The notes beneath the pieces were generated by a model. That model was not told the origin of the DNA. It searched no databases and was given only the letters and a program-made list of their open reading frames with translations. The position numbers and the translations under genes are program-made. A stretch of DNA of 64,000 nucleotides, from contig DASYUH010000094.1 of the NCBI GenBank assembly GCA_036001465.1, forward strand, positions 1-64,000. The letters are read 5' to 3'. How positions within the stretch are numbered: position 1 is the first letter of the stretch; each line of letters opens with the position of its first letter. Shown piece by piece: positions 34,728 to 43,179 of this stretch. The DNA is from Candidatus Polarisedimenticolia bacterium. GTDB taxonomy: Bacteria; Acidobacteriota; Polarisedimenticolia; Gp22-AA2.

Positions 34728-35839
34728 ACATCGCGATGATCTGCTATCCGTCGGTGGGGGGCAGCGGCATCCTGGCCTCGCAGCTGGGAGAGCAGCTGGC
34801 CCGCCGCGGCCACCAGGTGCACTTCGTCAGCTACGAAAGGCCGTTCCGGCTCGACGCCTCGCTGGCCAATGTCTTCTTCCACCCGGTCGGGGTCAACGAG
34901 TACGACCTGTTCAAGTATCCCGATTACACCCTGCCTCTCTCCGTCAAGCTGGCGGAGGTCAGCCGGCGCTACGATCTCGACCTCCTGCACGCCCACTACG
35001 CCGTGCCGCACGCCGTCGCCGCCTGCCTGGCCCGCGACATGCTGGGACGCGACCGGCCGAGGCTGATCACGACGCTGCACGGCACCGACACGACGCTCAT
35101 CGGCAAGGACCCGAATTTTCAGCCGGTGATTCGGCACGCCATCGAGAAGTCCTCGGGCGTCACCGCCGTCTCCCGGTTCCTCCGGGACGAAACGAAGCGC
35201 ACCTTCGGCGTCACCCGGGAGATTCGCGTCATCCACAATTTCTTCGCCCCCGTCCCCCCGGCGCGCACGCGCCGTCAGGTGCGCGACGAGCTGGGGATCC
35301 AGGACGAGTTCCTCGCGATCCACATGTCCAATCTGCGGTCCGGGAAGCGGATCGACGATCTGCTCCGGGTCGTCGCCTCGTCGCGGCACGGCGACCGGCT
35401 GAGACTTCTGATCCTGGCGGGGGGCGACTTCGCGCCCTATCGGATGCGGCTGGCGGAGCTTGGCATCGAGTCCCGGGTCATCGTGAGGACCGCCGTGACG
35501 GACGTCGAGAACTACCTGAACGCCGCCGACCTGGGCCTCTACACCTCGGAGCACGAGAGCTTCGGCCTGAGCATCCTGGAGAGCATGTTCCATGGCCACC
35601 CGGTCCTCGCCACGCGCGCCGGCGGCGTGCCGGAGGTCCTGGTCGACGGCCAGACCGGGTTCCTGCTGGATGCGGGGGACGTCGGGGCTTTCGTGGACAA
35701 GCTGGACGCGATCGTGGAGACCCCGGAGAGGTATCGCGACCTGGGGGAAAGGGGCCGGCAGAGGGCCCAGGATCTCTTCTCCGCCGATCGAATCGTCGGC
35801 GAATACCTGGACTACTATCAAGAGGTGCTCGAATCGTGA
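34724..35839 (+). CDS. bshA: N-acetyl-alpha-D-glucosaminyl L-malate synthase
   Basis: A 371-residue GT4/GT-B glycosyltransferase that joins GlcNAc from UDP-GlcNAc to L-malate, the first step to bacillithiol. Family signs: IAMICYPSVGGSGILASQLG at the start, LHAHYAVPHAVAA, ITTLHGTDTTLIGKDPNF, SSGVTAVSRFLRDET, IHNFF, and the nucleotide-sugar site TSEHESFGLSILESM near 276. It begins at a TTG that overlaps the previous stop and ends in a GTGA overlap with the PIG-L gene. Tight coupling on both sides marks an operon. Confidence 0.93.
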   Translation: MNIAMICYPSVGGSGILASQLGEQLARRGHQVHFVSYERPFRLDASLANVFFHPVGVNEYDLFKYPDYTLPLSVKLAEVSRRYDLDLLHAHYAVPHAVAACLARDMLGRDRPRLITTLHGTDTTLIGKDPNFQPVIRHAIEKSSGVTAVSRFLRDETKRTFGVTREIRVIHNFFAPVPPARTRRQVRDELGIQDEFLAIHMSNLRSGKRIDDLLRVVASSRHGDRLRLLILAGGDFAPYRMRLAELGIESRVIVRTAVTDVENYLNAADLGLYTSEHESFGLSILESMFHGHPVLATRAGGVPEVLVDGQTGFLLDAGDVGAFVDKLDAIVETPERYRDLGERGRQRAQDLFSADRIVGEYLDYYQEVLES

Positions 35840-38322
35840 GACACGTCCCGAGGTGCGCGATGGCGATCCTCCTTGCAGGGGCCGGAACGGGCTTTGTTTC
35901 CGCCCAGGCTCCGCAGCGGCCCGACGCGGCCGAGATCCAGCTGGCTCTGAAGAAGCTGCGGGTCCTGGCCAGCGTGCTCTACGTCGGCGCCCACCCGGAC
36001 GACGAGAACAACGAGCTGATCGGCTTCCTGGCCAAGGGACGGCTGGCCGACACGGCGTACCTGTCGATGACCCGGGGGGACGGCGGCCAGAACCTGATCG
36101 GTCCGGAGATCGGCGAGCGGCTCGGGATCATCCGATCCCAGGAGCTCCTGGCGGCCCGGCGGATCGACGGGGGACGCCAGTTCTTCACGCGGGCGATCGA
36201 TTTCGGCTTCTCCAAGAACCCGGAGGAGACCCTGCGGATCTGGAACCGGAACGAGGTCCTCGCCGACACGGTCCGCGTCTTCCGGCTGTTCCAGCCCGAC
36301 GTCGTGATCACCCGGTTCCCTTCGACGGCCCGCCCGACCCACGGGCATCACACCGCGTCCGCCCTTCTCGCCCGTGAGGCGTTCGCGGCGGCGGGCGACC
36401 CGAAGCGGTTTCCGGATCAGGTCAAGGCGATCGGTCTCTGGAAGCCCAGGCGGATCTTCTGGAACACCTCGCCATGGTTCTACGACCGGAAGGAGGATTT
36501 CAAGGAGGAGGGGCTGCTGAAGCTCGACGTGGGAGAGTTCAACCCCCTCCTCGGGCTGTCCTTCTCCGAGCTCGCCGCCCGGAGCCGGAGCATGCACCAG
36601 AGCCAGGGGTTCGGGTCGAGCGGGACCCGTGGGGAGTCCCTCGAATACCTCGAGGTCCTGGACGGAGAGAAGGCCGGCACCGACCTGTTCGACGGGATCG
36701 ACACCACCTGGGGCCGGATCGCGGGAGGAGCCGCGGTCGGCGAGATCCTGGATCGGGCCTACCAGACTTTCAATCCCGAGAGCCCGTCCCTGAGCGTGCC
36801 CCTGCTCCTCGAAGCGCGCGAGAAGCTTCGCGCCCTGCCGGCCGGCCGCTGGAAGAGCGTCAAGCAGGCCGACCTGGACCGGGCGATCGTCGCCTGCCTG
36901 GGTGTCTATCTCGAGGCGGCCTCCGCGACCTCCGCGGCGGTGCCGGGAGAGACGATCAAGCTCAACCTGGAAGCGGCCAACCCTTCGCCGCACCGCGTGC
37001 GGCTGAAGCGGGTCGCGTTTCCCGGCACCGGGACCGACGAGCCCCTGGACCAGGGCCTCAGCGGCCGCGAGGGGCTCGGCAAGGAGATGGAGATCACGCT
37101 TCCCGCGGGCGTGACCGACTCGCAGCCCTACTGGCTGCGGGAGAAGGGGGGGGCGGGCCTGTTCCGGGTGGACGACCCGGCCCTCATCGGTCTTCCGGAA
37201 AACCCGCCGCCCGTGACGGCGGTCTTCGGCCTCGAGGTGAACGGGTCGCCGTTCTCCGTGGAGCGGCCGGTCGTCTACAAGTGGACCGATCCGGTCCGCG
37301 GGGAGCTGTACCGTCCGTTCGAAGTGATCCCGGAGGTGGCGGTCGATCTCCCCGACCACGTCTTCGTCTTCCCGGGCCCCGAATCCCGGGAGGTCTCGGT
37401 CCAGGTGCGCGCCGGCCGCGCCGGTGTCGAAGGGGCGCTGCGCCTGGAGGTCCCCGGCGGCTGGCAGGCCTCCCCGCCGTCCCGGGAATTCCGTCTCGGG
37501 GAGAAAGGGGCCGAGGCCACCCTGAAGTTCGAAGTCCGCCCCCCGGCCTCCGCTTCCACGGGGGCCCTGAGGGCCGTGGCCGAATCGGGAGGCAAGCGGT
37601 TCGACCGCGGGCTCGTCCACATCGAGCACTCGCACATACCGCCCCAGGTCCTCCTGCCCCCGGCCGAGGGGCGGCTGGTCCGCCTTGATCTGCAGAGAAA
37701 GGGGCAGACGATAGGCTACGTGCAGGGGGCCGGCGATCAGATCCCGGCCGGGCTCCGGCAGATCGGCTACACGGTGGTCGAGCTGCGGGAGGACGAACTC
37801 GTTCCGGAACGCCTGCGGGGATTCGATGCGGTCATCCTCGGAGTGCGGGCCTACAACACGGTCGAGGGGATCAAGCTCCACCAGCCGGCCCTGTTCGACT
37901 ACGCCAAGGCGGGGGGCAGGCTGATCATTCAGTACAACACCGGCCACGAGCTCAAGGTCGAGGCGGTCGCGCCCTATCCGCTCACGATCTCGCGCGACCG
38001 GGTCACCGAGGAGAACGCCGAGGTCCGCTTCCTCCTTTCGAAGCACCCGGTGCTCAACCAGCCCAATCGGATCACCCCGGCCGATTTCGAGGGGTGGGTG
38101 CAGGAGCGCGGCCTGTATTTCGCCAACAAATGGGACCCGCACTTCCAGGCGATCCTCTCCAGCAACGACGCCGGAGAACCGCCGCGGGACGGCGGGCTGC
38201 TGGTCGCGCCGTACGGCGACGGCTTCGTCGTCTACACCGGCTACTCCTGGTTCCGGCAGATCCCGGCCGGCGTGCCGGGGGCGTACCGGATCTTCGTCAA
38301 CCTGATCTCGCTGGGCCGGTAA
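35836..38322 (+). CDS. exported PIG-L deacetylase with C-terminal GATase1-like domain
   Basis: An 828-residue protein. The GTG at 35836 gives a signal peptide (RHVPRCAMAILLAGAGTGFVSAQA). The LmbE/PIG-L domain follows with the zinc motif VGAHPDDEN near 52-60 and HGHHTASALLAREA near 168. A middle beta-rich region has paired NPW-like beta-sandwich segments. The last 210 residues (GFDAVILGVRAYN, YAKAGGRLIIQYNTG) look like a class I amidotransferase or ThuA-like flavodoxin fold. BshB, the GlcNAc-malate deacetylase, is also PIG-L, but cytoplasmic and about 230 residues, so this exported fusion more likely trims a GlcNAc-containing substrate outside the membrane. It is followed 5 nt later by a micropeptide gene. 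Confidence 0.87.
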   Translation: MRHVPRCAMAILLAGAGTGFVSAQAPQRPDAAEIQLALKKLRVLASVLYVGAHPDDENNELIGFLAKGRLADTAYLSMTRGDGGQNLIGPEIGERLGIIRSQELLAARRIDGGRQFFTRAIDFGFSKNPEETLRIWNRNEVLADTVRVFRLFQPDVVITRFPSTARPTHGHHTASALLAREAFAAAGDPKRFPDQVKAIGLWKPRRIFWNTSPWFYDRKEDFKEEGLLKLDVGEFNPLLGLSFSELAARSRSMHQSQGFGSSGTRGESLEYLEVLDGEKAGTDLFDGIDTTWGRIAGGAAVGEILDRAYQTFNPESPSLSVPLLLEAREKLRALPAGRWKSVKQADLDRAIVACLGVYLEAASATSAAVPGETIKLNLEAANPSPHRVRLKRVAFPGTGTDEPLDQGLSGREGLGKEMEITLPAGVTDSQPYWLREKGGAGLFRVDDPALIGLPENPPPVTAVFGLEVNGSPFSVERPVVYKWTDPVRGELYRPFEVIPEVAVDLPDHVFVFPGPESREVSVQVRAGRAGVEGALRLEVPGGWQASPPSREFRLGEKGAEATLKFEVRPPASASTGALRAVAESGGKRFDRGLVHIEHSHIPPQVLLPPAEGRLVRLDLQRKGQTIGYVQGAGDQIPAGLRQIGYTVVELREDELVPERLRGFDAVILGVRAYNTVEGIKLHQPALFDYAKAGGRLIIQYNTGHELKVEAVAPYPLTISRDRVTEENAEVRFLLSKHPVLNQPNRITPADFEGWVQERGLYFANKWDPHFQAILSSNDAGEPPRDGGLLVAPYGDGFVVYTGYSWFRQIPAGVPGAYRIFVNLISLGR

Positions 38323-38327
38323 GCCGG

Positions 38328-38444
38328 ATGACCGAGGACCGTCCGCCCTTCTTCCGGACCTGGACGGGCGTCTACGCCCTGGTCCTGGGGTTCCTGGGCT
38401 TCCTGATCCTGGCGTTCTACCTCTTCACCCGACACTACCGGTGA
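38328..38444 (+). CDS. 38-residue single-helix membrane peptide
   Basis: ATG at 38328, stop overlapping the start of the symporter gene by 4 nt (GTGA). The peptide has a short charged N-terminus (MTEDRPPFF), one hydrophobic helix (VYALVLGFLGFLILAFYLF) and a basic end (TRHYR). Its position, intact coupling and membrane character support a real small protein, perhaps a subunit or chaperone of the symporter. No family is recognised and the ribosome site is weak. Confidence 0.65.
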   Translation: MTEDRPPFFRTWTGVYALVLGFLGFLILAFYLFTRHYR

Positions 38445-40150
38445 GCCCGCTCGATTTCGTCGTGCTGTTCGGCACGCTCCTGGCCATCGCGGGCTACGGG
38501 ATCTGGAGGACGCGCGGCAGCCGCGACCTGGAAGGGTATTTCCGGGGCGATCACACGATGAAATGGGGGACCATCGGCCTGTCGGTGATGGCGACCCAGG
38601 CCAGCGCCATCACCTTCCTCTCGACCCCCGGGCTCGCGTACGAGCAGGGAATGGCGTTCGTCCAGAACTACCTCGGCCTGCCGATCGCGCTGGTGATCGT
38701 CTCGGCGCTGTTCATCCCGATGTACTACCGCCTGCGGGTCTACACCGCCTACGAATACCTGGAGCGGCGGTTCGACCTGAAGACCCGCCAGCTGGGGGCC
38801 TTCCTGTTCCTGATCCAGCGGGGGCTTTCCGCCGGGATCACCATCTACGCCCCGTCGATCATCGTGTCGACCCTGCTCGGCTGGAGCCTCGATTTCACCA
38901 TCCTCCTCGTCGGAATCCTGGCGGTGGCCTACACCGTCTCGGGCGGGACGCGCGCGGTCAGCCTCACGCAGAAATACCAGCTGGCGGTCATCTGGGCGGG
39001 GATGTTCACGGCCTTCGCTCTCATCGTCCGGGAGGTCACGGGCCGGATCTCCTTTCCCCAGGCGCTGGCGCTGGCCGGAAAGATGGGGAGGCTCGAAGTC
39101 ATCAATCCCTCGTTCGATTTCAGCACGCGCTACACCCTCTGGTCCGGAATGCTCGGCGGGCTGTTCCTGGCGCTGTCCTATTTCGGCACCGATCAGTCGC
39201 AGGTGCAGCGCTACCTGACCGGCAGGTCGGTGACCGAGAGCCGGCTCGGACTGATGTTCAACGCCGTCGTCAAGGTGCCGATGCAGTTCTTCATCCTGTT
39301 CGTCGGCGTGATGGTGTTCCTGTTCTACCAGTTCGAGGAGCCGCCCATGCTGTTCAAGCAGTCGGCCGTGCGGGCGGTCCAGGAGTCGGCCCGCGCGCCT
39401 GAGCTGCAGCGCCTCGAGACCCGCTACTCCGCCGCCTTCCGGGAGAAGCGGGACGGGGTGAACGACCTGGCCGCCGCCCTGCGGGGGGACGACGAGGAGG
39501 CCATCGCCGCCGCCCGGGATCGGGTCCGCGCCCTGCAGGCGCAGGCGGAGGCGATCCGGACGGAGGCCAAGAAGCTCGTGGTCGCGGTGGATCCGCGCAT
39601 GGAGGTGAAGGACTCCGACTACGTCTTCCTGACCTTCATCCTGAACCACCTGCCGCGGGGGGTGATCGGCCTCCTCATCGCGGTCATCTTCAGCGCGGCG
39701 ATGTCGTCCATCGCCTCGGAGCTGAACGCCCTCGGCTCGACCAGCTCCGTCGATCTCTACCGGAGGCTGATCCGGCCGCGGGAGAGCGAGCGCCACTACG
39801 TGATCGCCTCCCGCGTGCTGACGGCATTCTGGGGCGTGGCGGTCATCGCCTTCGCCCTGTTCGCCTACATGGTCGAGAACCTGATCGAGGCGGTGAACAT
39901 CCTGGGATCGCTGTTCTACGGCACGATCCTGGGGATCTTCCTGACCGCCTTCCTCGTGAAGCGGGTGGGGGGCCATGCCGTGTTCCTGGCGGCGCTTCTG
40001 GCCGAAGGGACGGTCATCGCCCTCTTCTTCACCACCGACATCGGCTACCTCTGGTACAACCTGATCGGCTGCGGCCTGGTCCTGGTTCTGGGCCTGGTGC
40101 TGCAGGCGGCCCTGCCGGGAGGCGGGCCGGTCCTGAAGAACCCCGTCTGA
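38441..40150 (+). CDS. sodium/solute symporter (SSS family)
   Basis: A 569-residue inner-membrane transporter with about 13 helices. Family motifs: GTIGLSVMATQASAITFLSTPG in helix 2, YTAYEYLERRFD, SGGTRAVSLTQKYQ, SYFGTDQSQVQRYLTGRS and FSAAMSSIASELNALGSTSS, the last two forming the sodium site region. A charged, coiled-coil-like insertion of about 85 residues interrupts a loop near 305-390 (ELQRLETRYSAAFREK to TEAKKLV). Substrate unknown; relatives carry sugars, sialic acid, proline or iodide. In this operon a sugar or amino-sugar acid product of the PIG-L enzyme is a reasonable guess. Confidence 0.9.
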   Translation: MSPLDFVVLFGTLLAIAGYGIWRTRGSRDLEGYFRGDHTMKWGTIGLSVMATQASAITFLSTPGLAYEQGMAFVQNYLGLPIALVIVSALFIPMYYRLRVYTAYEYLERRFDLKTRQLGAFLFLIQRGLSAGITIYAPSIIVSTLLGWSLDFTILLVGILAVAYTVSGGTRAVSLTQKYQLAVIWAGMFTAFALIVREVTGRISFPQALALAGKMGRLEVINPSFDFSTRYTLWSGMLGGLFLALSYFGTDQSQVQRYLTGRSVTESRLGLMFNAVVKVPMQFFILFVGVMVFLFYQFEEPPMLFKQSAVRAVQESARAPELQRLETRYSAAFREKRDGVNDLAAALRGDDEEAIAAARDRVRALQAQAEAIRTEAKKLVVAVDPRMEVKDSDYVFLTFILNHLPRGVIGLLIAVIFSAAMSSIASELNALGSTSSVDLYRRLIRPRESERHYVIASRVLTAFWGVAVIAFALFAYMVENLIEAVNILGSLFYGTILGIFLTAFLVKRVGGHAVFLAALLAEGTVIALFFTTDIGYLWYNLIGCGLVLVLGLVLQAALPGGGPVLKNPV

Positions 40151-40160
40151 AGAACCCGGT
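40133..40160 (+). repeat. 14-bp tandem duplication across the symporter stop codon
   Basis: CTGAAGAACCCCGT (40133-40146) is followed directly by CTGAAGAACCCGGT (40147-40160), 13 of 14 identical. The first copy encodes the last residues and the stop lies at the junction. Confidence 0.7.
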
Positions 40161-40189
40161 TGCCAGCGGGCCCGGACCGGGGCTAGGAT
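40160..40189 (+). promoter_or_regulatory. putative promoter of the DinB gene
   Basis: -35 TTGCCA (40160-40165), 18-nt spacer, -10 TAGGAT (40184-40189). The -10 sits inside a 6-bp inverted repeat GGGGCT...AGCCCC (40179-40198) that could act as an operator or as a weak end for the symporter transcript. Confidence 0.45.
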
Positions 40190-40259
40190 CACAGCCCCCA
40201 GCCAGGGAATCGACCAAAGGGCCAGGGCCGCCTGAGGCCTCATGGCCCGAGGAGGACCG

Positions 40260-40874
40260 ATGAGAAGCTCGAAGCTCGCGTTGCCTGCCACGATCGTCGG
40301 CCTCGCCCTGGCGGCGGCGTTCCTGCTGCCGGCCACGGCGGAGGCGAAGAAGAAGGCCGCGCCGAAGTCCGATTTCACGAGCGACGTGATCGCCAACCTC
40401 ACCCGCGTCGGGAAGCAGCTCGTCACCCTGGCCGAAGCGACGCCGGCGGACAAGTTCTCGTGGCGCCCGACCGACGAGGTACGCCGGGTCAGCGAGGTCT
40501 ACATGCACGTGGCGGGCGCCAACGACGTGATCCCTGTCCTGCTGGGGGCGGCCCCCCCGAAGGGCGTGACGATTCCGGAGAAGCCTTTCGACCTGTCCCC
40601 GAGGCTGGAGGCCGAGGTCACCTCCAAGGATGAGGTCATCGCCCGGCTGCGGGAGTCCTTCGACTACGCCGTGGCCGCGCTCAAGTCGATCCCGCCGGCG
40701 GACCTCGACACGGAGAGCCAGGCGTTCGGCTTCCCGGCCAGCAAACGCGCCTATGTCCTGATCCTGTTGAGTCACGCCCACGAGCACCTGGGGCAGTCGA
40801 TCGCCTATGCCCGGAGCATCGGCGTCGTACCGCCGTGGAGCGTGCCGAAGGAGGCCGGGTCCGGAGGAGACTAG
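40260..40874 (+). CDS. secreted DinB-family protein
   Basis: A 204-residue four-helix DinB/YfiT-like protein. The N-terminus is a signal peptide (LALPATIVGLALAAAFLLPATAEA) followed by a Lys-rich start. Family residues include YMHVAGAND and LLSHAHEHLGQSIAYAR, which supply the His residues of the divalent-metal site. DinB superfamily members are often metal-dependent thiol S-transferases, including bacillithiol transferases, which would fit a genome that has bshA, but export argues for another role. The ATG follows GAGGAGGA. Confidence 0.85.
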   Translation: MRSSKLALPATIVGLALAAAFLLPATAEAKKKAAPKSDFTSDVIANLTRVGKQLVTLAEATPADKFSWRPTDEVRRVSEVYMHVAGANDVIPVLLGAAPPKGVTIPEKPFDLSPRLEAEVTSKDEVIARLRESFDYAVAALKSIPPADLDTESQAFGFPASKRAYVLILLSHAHEHLGQSIAYARSIGVVPPWSVPKEAGSGGD

Positions 40875-40950
40875 GCGGACGGCCGGACGTCCGCGCGGAC
40901 AGTCGACACGATTCCCCATCACTCCCACTGACTTTTCGAGGAGGCCCTTC

Positions 40951-41808
40951 ATGAAGAAAGCCCTGTTGTGCACCACCATCGCCGCGCTTCTGGTGTCGAG
41001 CGCGTCCGCCGAGCTGAAGCTGCCGCGCGTGAGCCAGAAGGCCTCGGTGACCCAGACGGTCGGTCTGACCGACGTCACCGTCCAGTACTGCCGCCCCGGG
41101 GTGAAGGGACGGGTCATCTGGGGCGAGCTCGTCCCCTACGACAAGGTCTGGAGGACCGGCGCGAACGAGGCCACCACCTTCTCGTTCAGCAAGCCGGTCA
41201 AGATCAACGGCCAGGCGCTCCCGGCCGGGATCTACTCCTTCCACACCATTCCCGGCAAGTCGGCCTGGACGCTCATCTTCAACAAGAAGGCGGAGCAGTG
41301 GGGCAGCTACGACTACGACGCCTCCATGGACGCCCTGCGCATCCAGGTCACGCCCGTGACGGGCCCGCATCAGGAGTGGATGGCATTCTCGTTCTCTGAC
41401 GTCGCGAGCGATCGCGCCACGGTCGAGCTCGCCTGGGAGAAGCTGCGGATCCCCTTCAAGATCGAGGCCGACACCAACAACCAGGCGATGGCCAGCATCC
41501 GGGAGGCCCTGGCGGGGGACGTGAAAGACTGGGAAGACCCCTACAGCGCCGCCAGCTACGCCTTCAACGCCAACCTCGACAACCGCGCCGAGGCCATGAA
41601 ATGGATCGACCAGTCGGTCGCCCTGAAGGAGACCTACTGGAACCTCCGCCTGAAGGCCACCATGCTCGACAAGGACGGCAAGAGGAAGGAGGCGATCGCC
41701 CTCGCCGAGAAGGCGGTGGCGATCGGCAAGGAGGCCAAGGACGAGCCGGGCGAGATCGCCAAGACCGAACAACAGATCGCCGACTGGAAGGCCGGCGCCG
41801 GTCGCTGA
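40951..41808 (+). CDS. DUF2911 domain protein with C-terminal TPR-like tail
   Basis: A 285-residue exported protein. Signal peptide ALLCTTIAALLVSSASA, then the DUF2911 domain: SVTQTVGLTDVTVQYCRPGVKGR, VWRTGANEATTFSF and ALPAGIYSFHTIP, and WTLIFNK. The last 90 residues are helical with a TPR-like end (NAMKWIDQSVALKE region to EIAKTEQQIADWK). DUF2911 proteins are common in Acidobacteria and Bacteroidetes; function is not established. The ATG at 40951 follows GAGGAGGCCC. Its end is 8 nt from the convergent arfB stop. Confidence 0.9.
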   Translation: MKKALLCTTIAALLVSSASAELKLPRVSQKASVTQTVGLTDVTVQYCRPGVKGRVIWGELVPYDKVWRTGANEATTFSFSKPVKINGQALPAGIYSFHTIPGKSAWTLIFNKKAEQWGSYDYDASMDALRIQVTPVTGPHQEWMAFSFSDVASDRATVELAWEKLRIPFKIEADTNNQAMASIREALAGDVKDWEDPYSAASYAFNANLDNRAEAMKWIDQSVALKETYWNLRLKATMLDKDGKRKEAIALAEKAVAIGKEAKDEPGEIAKTEQQIADWKAGAGR

Positions 41809-41816
41809 GAAGCGGA

Positions 41817-42248
41817 CTAGTCGGCGTCGTCCGGCCGACGCCGCTGGCTCTTGATCGCCGAACGGGTCCGCTTCTCGCGCAGGCGCCGCTCCGTGCTTCC
41901 CCGGCCGGGCCGGGTCGGCCGGCGCGGAGCCGGGGCGTCGGCGACCTGCGCCAGCATGGCGGCCAGCTTGTCGATGCAGTCCTCGACGTTGCGCCGCTGA
42001 TCCCGCGTCCGCTGGCTGGCGAGGACCAGGTCGCCGTCGCGCGTGATGCGGCGGGCGAAGCGGCGCAGGAAGCGCTCGCGCACGTCGGCGGGCACGCCCT
42101 GCGAGGCGGAGACCGCGAAGCGCAGGACCGCCTTGCTGTTGACCTTGTTGACATTCTGGCCGCCGGCGCCGGCGCTGCGCGCGAACTGGAAGCGCAGCTC
42201 GTCGGGCTCCACCCTGATCCGATCGCCGACGCGCAGCGTGCGAAGCAT
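41817..42248 (-). CDS. arfB: alternative ribosome-rescue peptidyl-tRNA hydrolase
   Basis: A 143-residue ArfB/ICT1-type release factor that frees ribosomes stalled without a stop codon. The catalytic SAGAGGQNVNKVNSKAVL segment carries GGQ at 29-31, and the basic C-terminal tail (RRPTRPGRGSTERRLREKRTRSAIKSQRRR), which enters the empty mRNA channel, is present. Length is standard. Confidence 0.93.
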   Translation of the reverse strand: MLRTLRVGDRIRVEPDELRFQFARSAGAGGQNVNKVNSKAVLRFAVSASQGVPADVRERFLRRFARRITRDGDLVLASQRTRDQRRNVEDCIDKLAAMLAQVADAPAPRRPTRPGRGSTERRLREKRTRSAIKSQRRRPDDAD

Positions 42249-42283
42249 CAGGCCTCCGGCGCGCGCTCGCCCGTCCGCGCGGC

Positions 42284-43069
42284 CTACTCCTCGACGACGA
42301 CCGGCCGCAGCCGGATCTCGATGCGGCGGTTCTTGGCCCGCCCTTCCGGCGTGTCGTTCGAGGCGGCGGGCTGGATCTCCCCCATCGACGCCGCGAGCAT
42401 GCGCGTGGCGGGCAGTCCCGATTCCACGAACAGCCGGACGACGCTCGCGGCGCGCGCCCCCGCCAGCTCCCAGTTGGTCGGATAGCGGCTGACGAGCCCC
42501 GCGCCGATCGGCTTGTTGTCGGTGTGGCCGGTGACCACGACCTGGTAGCTCGTCTGCTTCAGCTGCTCCGCCACCCTCTGCAGGACCTCCTTGCCGCTCT
42601 TGTCGAGCGCCGCCGAGCCGGAGGCGAACAGGATCTCCTGCGCCACGTTGACGCTCAATCCGTCGCGCAGCTGCTGCACCTGAATCTGGCCGGCCTCCAG
42701 CTCCTTCTTCAGGCTCCCGAGAAGACCGTCGTAGGTGGACTTGAGCTTCCGGGCGTCCTCCTCATGCTGCTGCAGCTGCGAGCCGAGGGTCTTTTCCTGA
42801 TCCTCGAGCTGGGCCAGCCGCGCCTCGAGGGCCGCCTTCTCGGCGGCCAGGGCGCTCTTCTCCTGAGCAAGGGCCTCCCCCTTCTGGTTGGCCGCGCTCA
42901 CGTCTCCCTGCAGGGCCTGGTTGCGCGCGGACAGGGCGTCGCGCTCCTGCTGGAGTGACTTGTACTTGCCGCTCGACACGCACCCGGCCGAAAGCGCAAG
43001 CACCGTCACGACGATCGCCACGGCCGCCGGGCGAGCGAGACAGCGCACAGACACGCATGGCTTGAGCAT
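42284..43069 (-). CDS. OmpA-like peptidoglycan-binding lipoprotein
   Basis: A 261-residue outer-membrane lipoprotein. Signal peptide with lipobox LSAGC (acylated Cys30), a long coiled coil at about 38-135 (SLQQERDALSARNQALQ onward), then an OmpA-like domain at about 150-255 with ASGSAALDKSGKEVLQRVA, VVTGHTDNKPIG and AKNRRIEIRL. It should tether the outer membrane to peptidoglycan. A periplasmic spacer rather than a motility stator, since no membrane helix of the MotB kind is present. Confidence 0.9.
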   Translation of the reverse strand: MLKPCVSVRCLARPAAVAIVVTVLALSAGCVSSGKYKSLQQERDALSARNQALQGDVSAANQKGEALAQEKSALAAEKAALEARLAQLEDQEKTLGSQLQQHEEDARKLKSTYDGLLGSLKKELEAGQIQVQQLRDGLSVNVAQEILFASGSAALDKSGKEVLQRVAEQLKQTSYQVVVTGHTDNKPIGAGLVSRYPTNWELAGARAASVVRLFVESGLPATRMLAASMGEIQPAASNDTPEGRAKNRRIEIRLRPVVVEE

Positions 43070-43179
43070 GATTCGATCCTCCCTGGAGTGATCCGGCGAG
43101 CGACCCGGTCCGCAAGCGCGGCCAGACGCGCGGTCAGTTTATTCGAGCCTGCACGCCGGGACAAGACCGGCGCACACCT

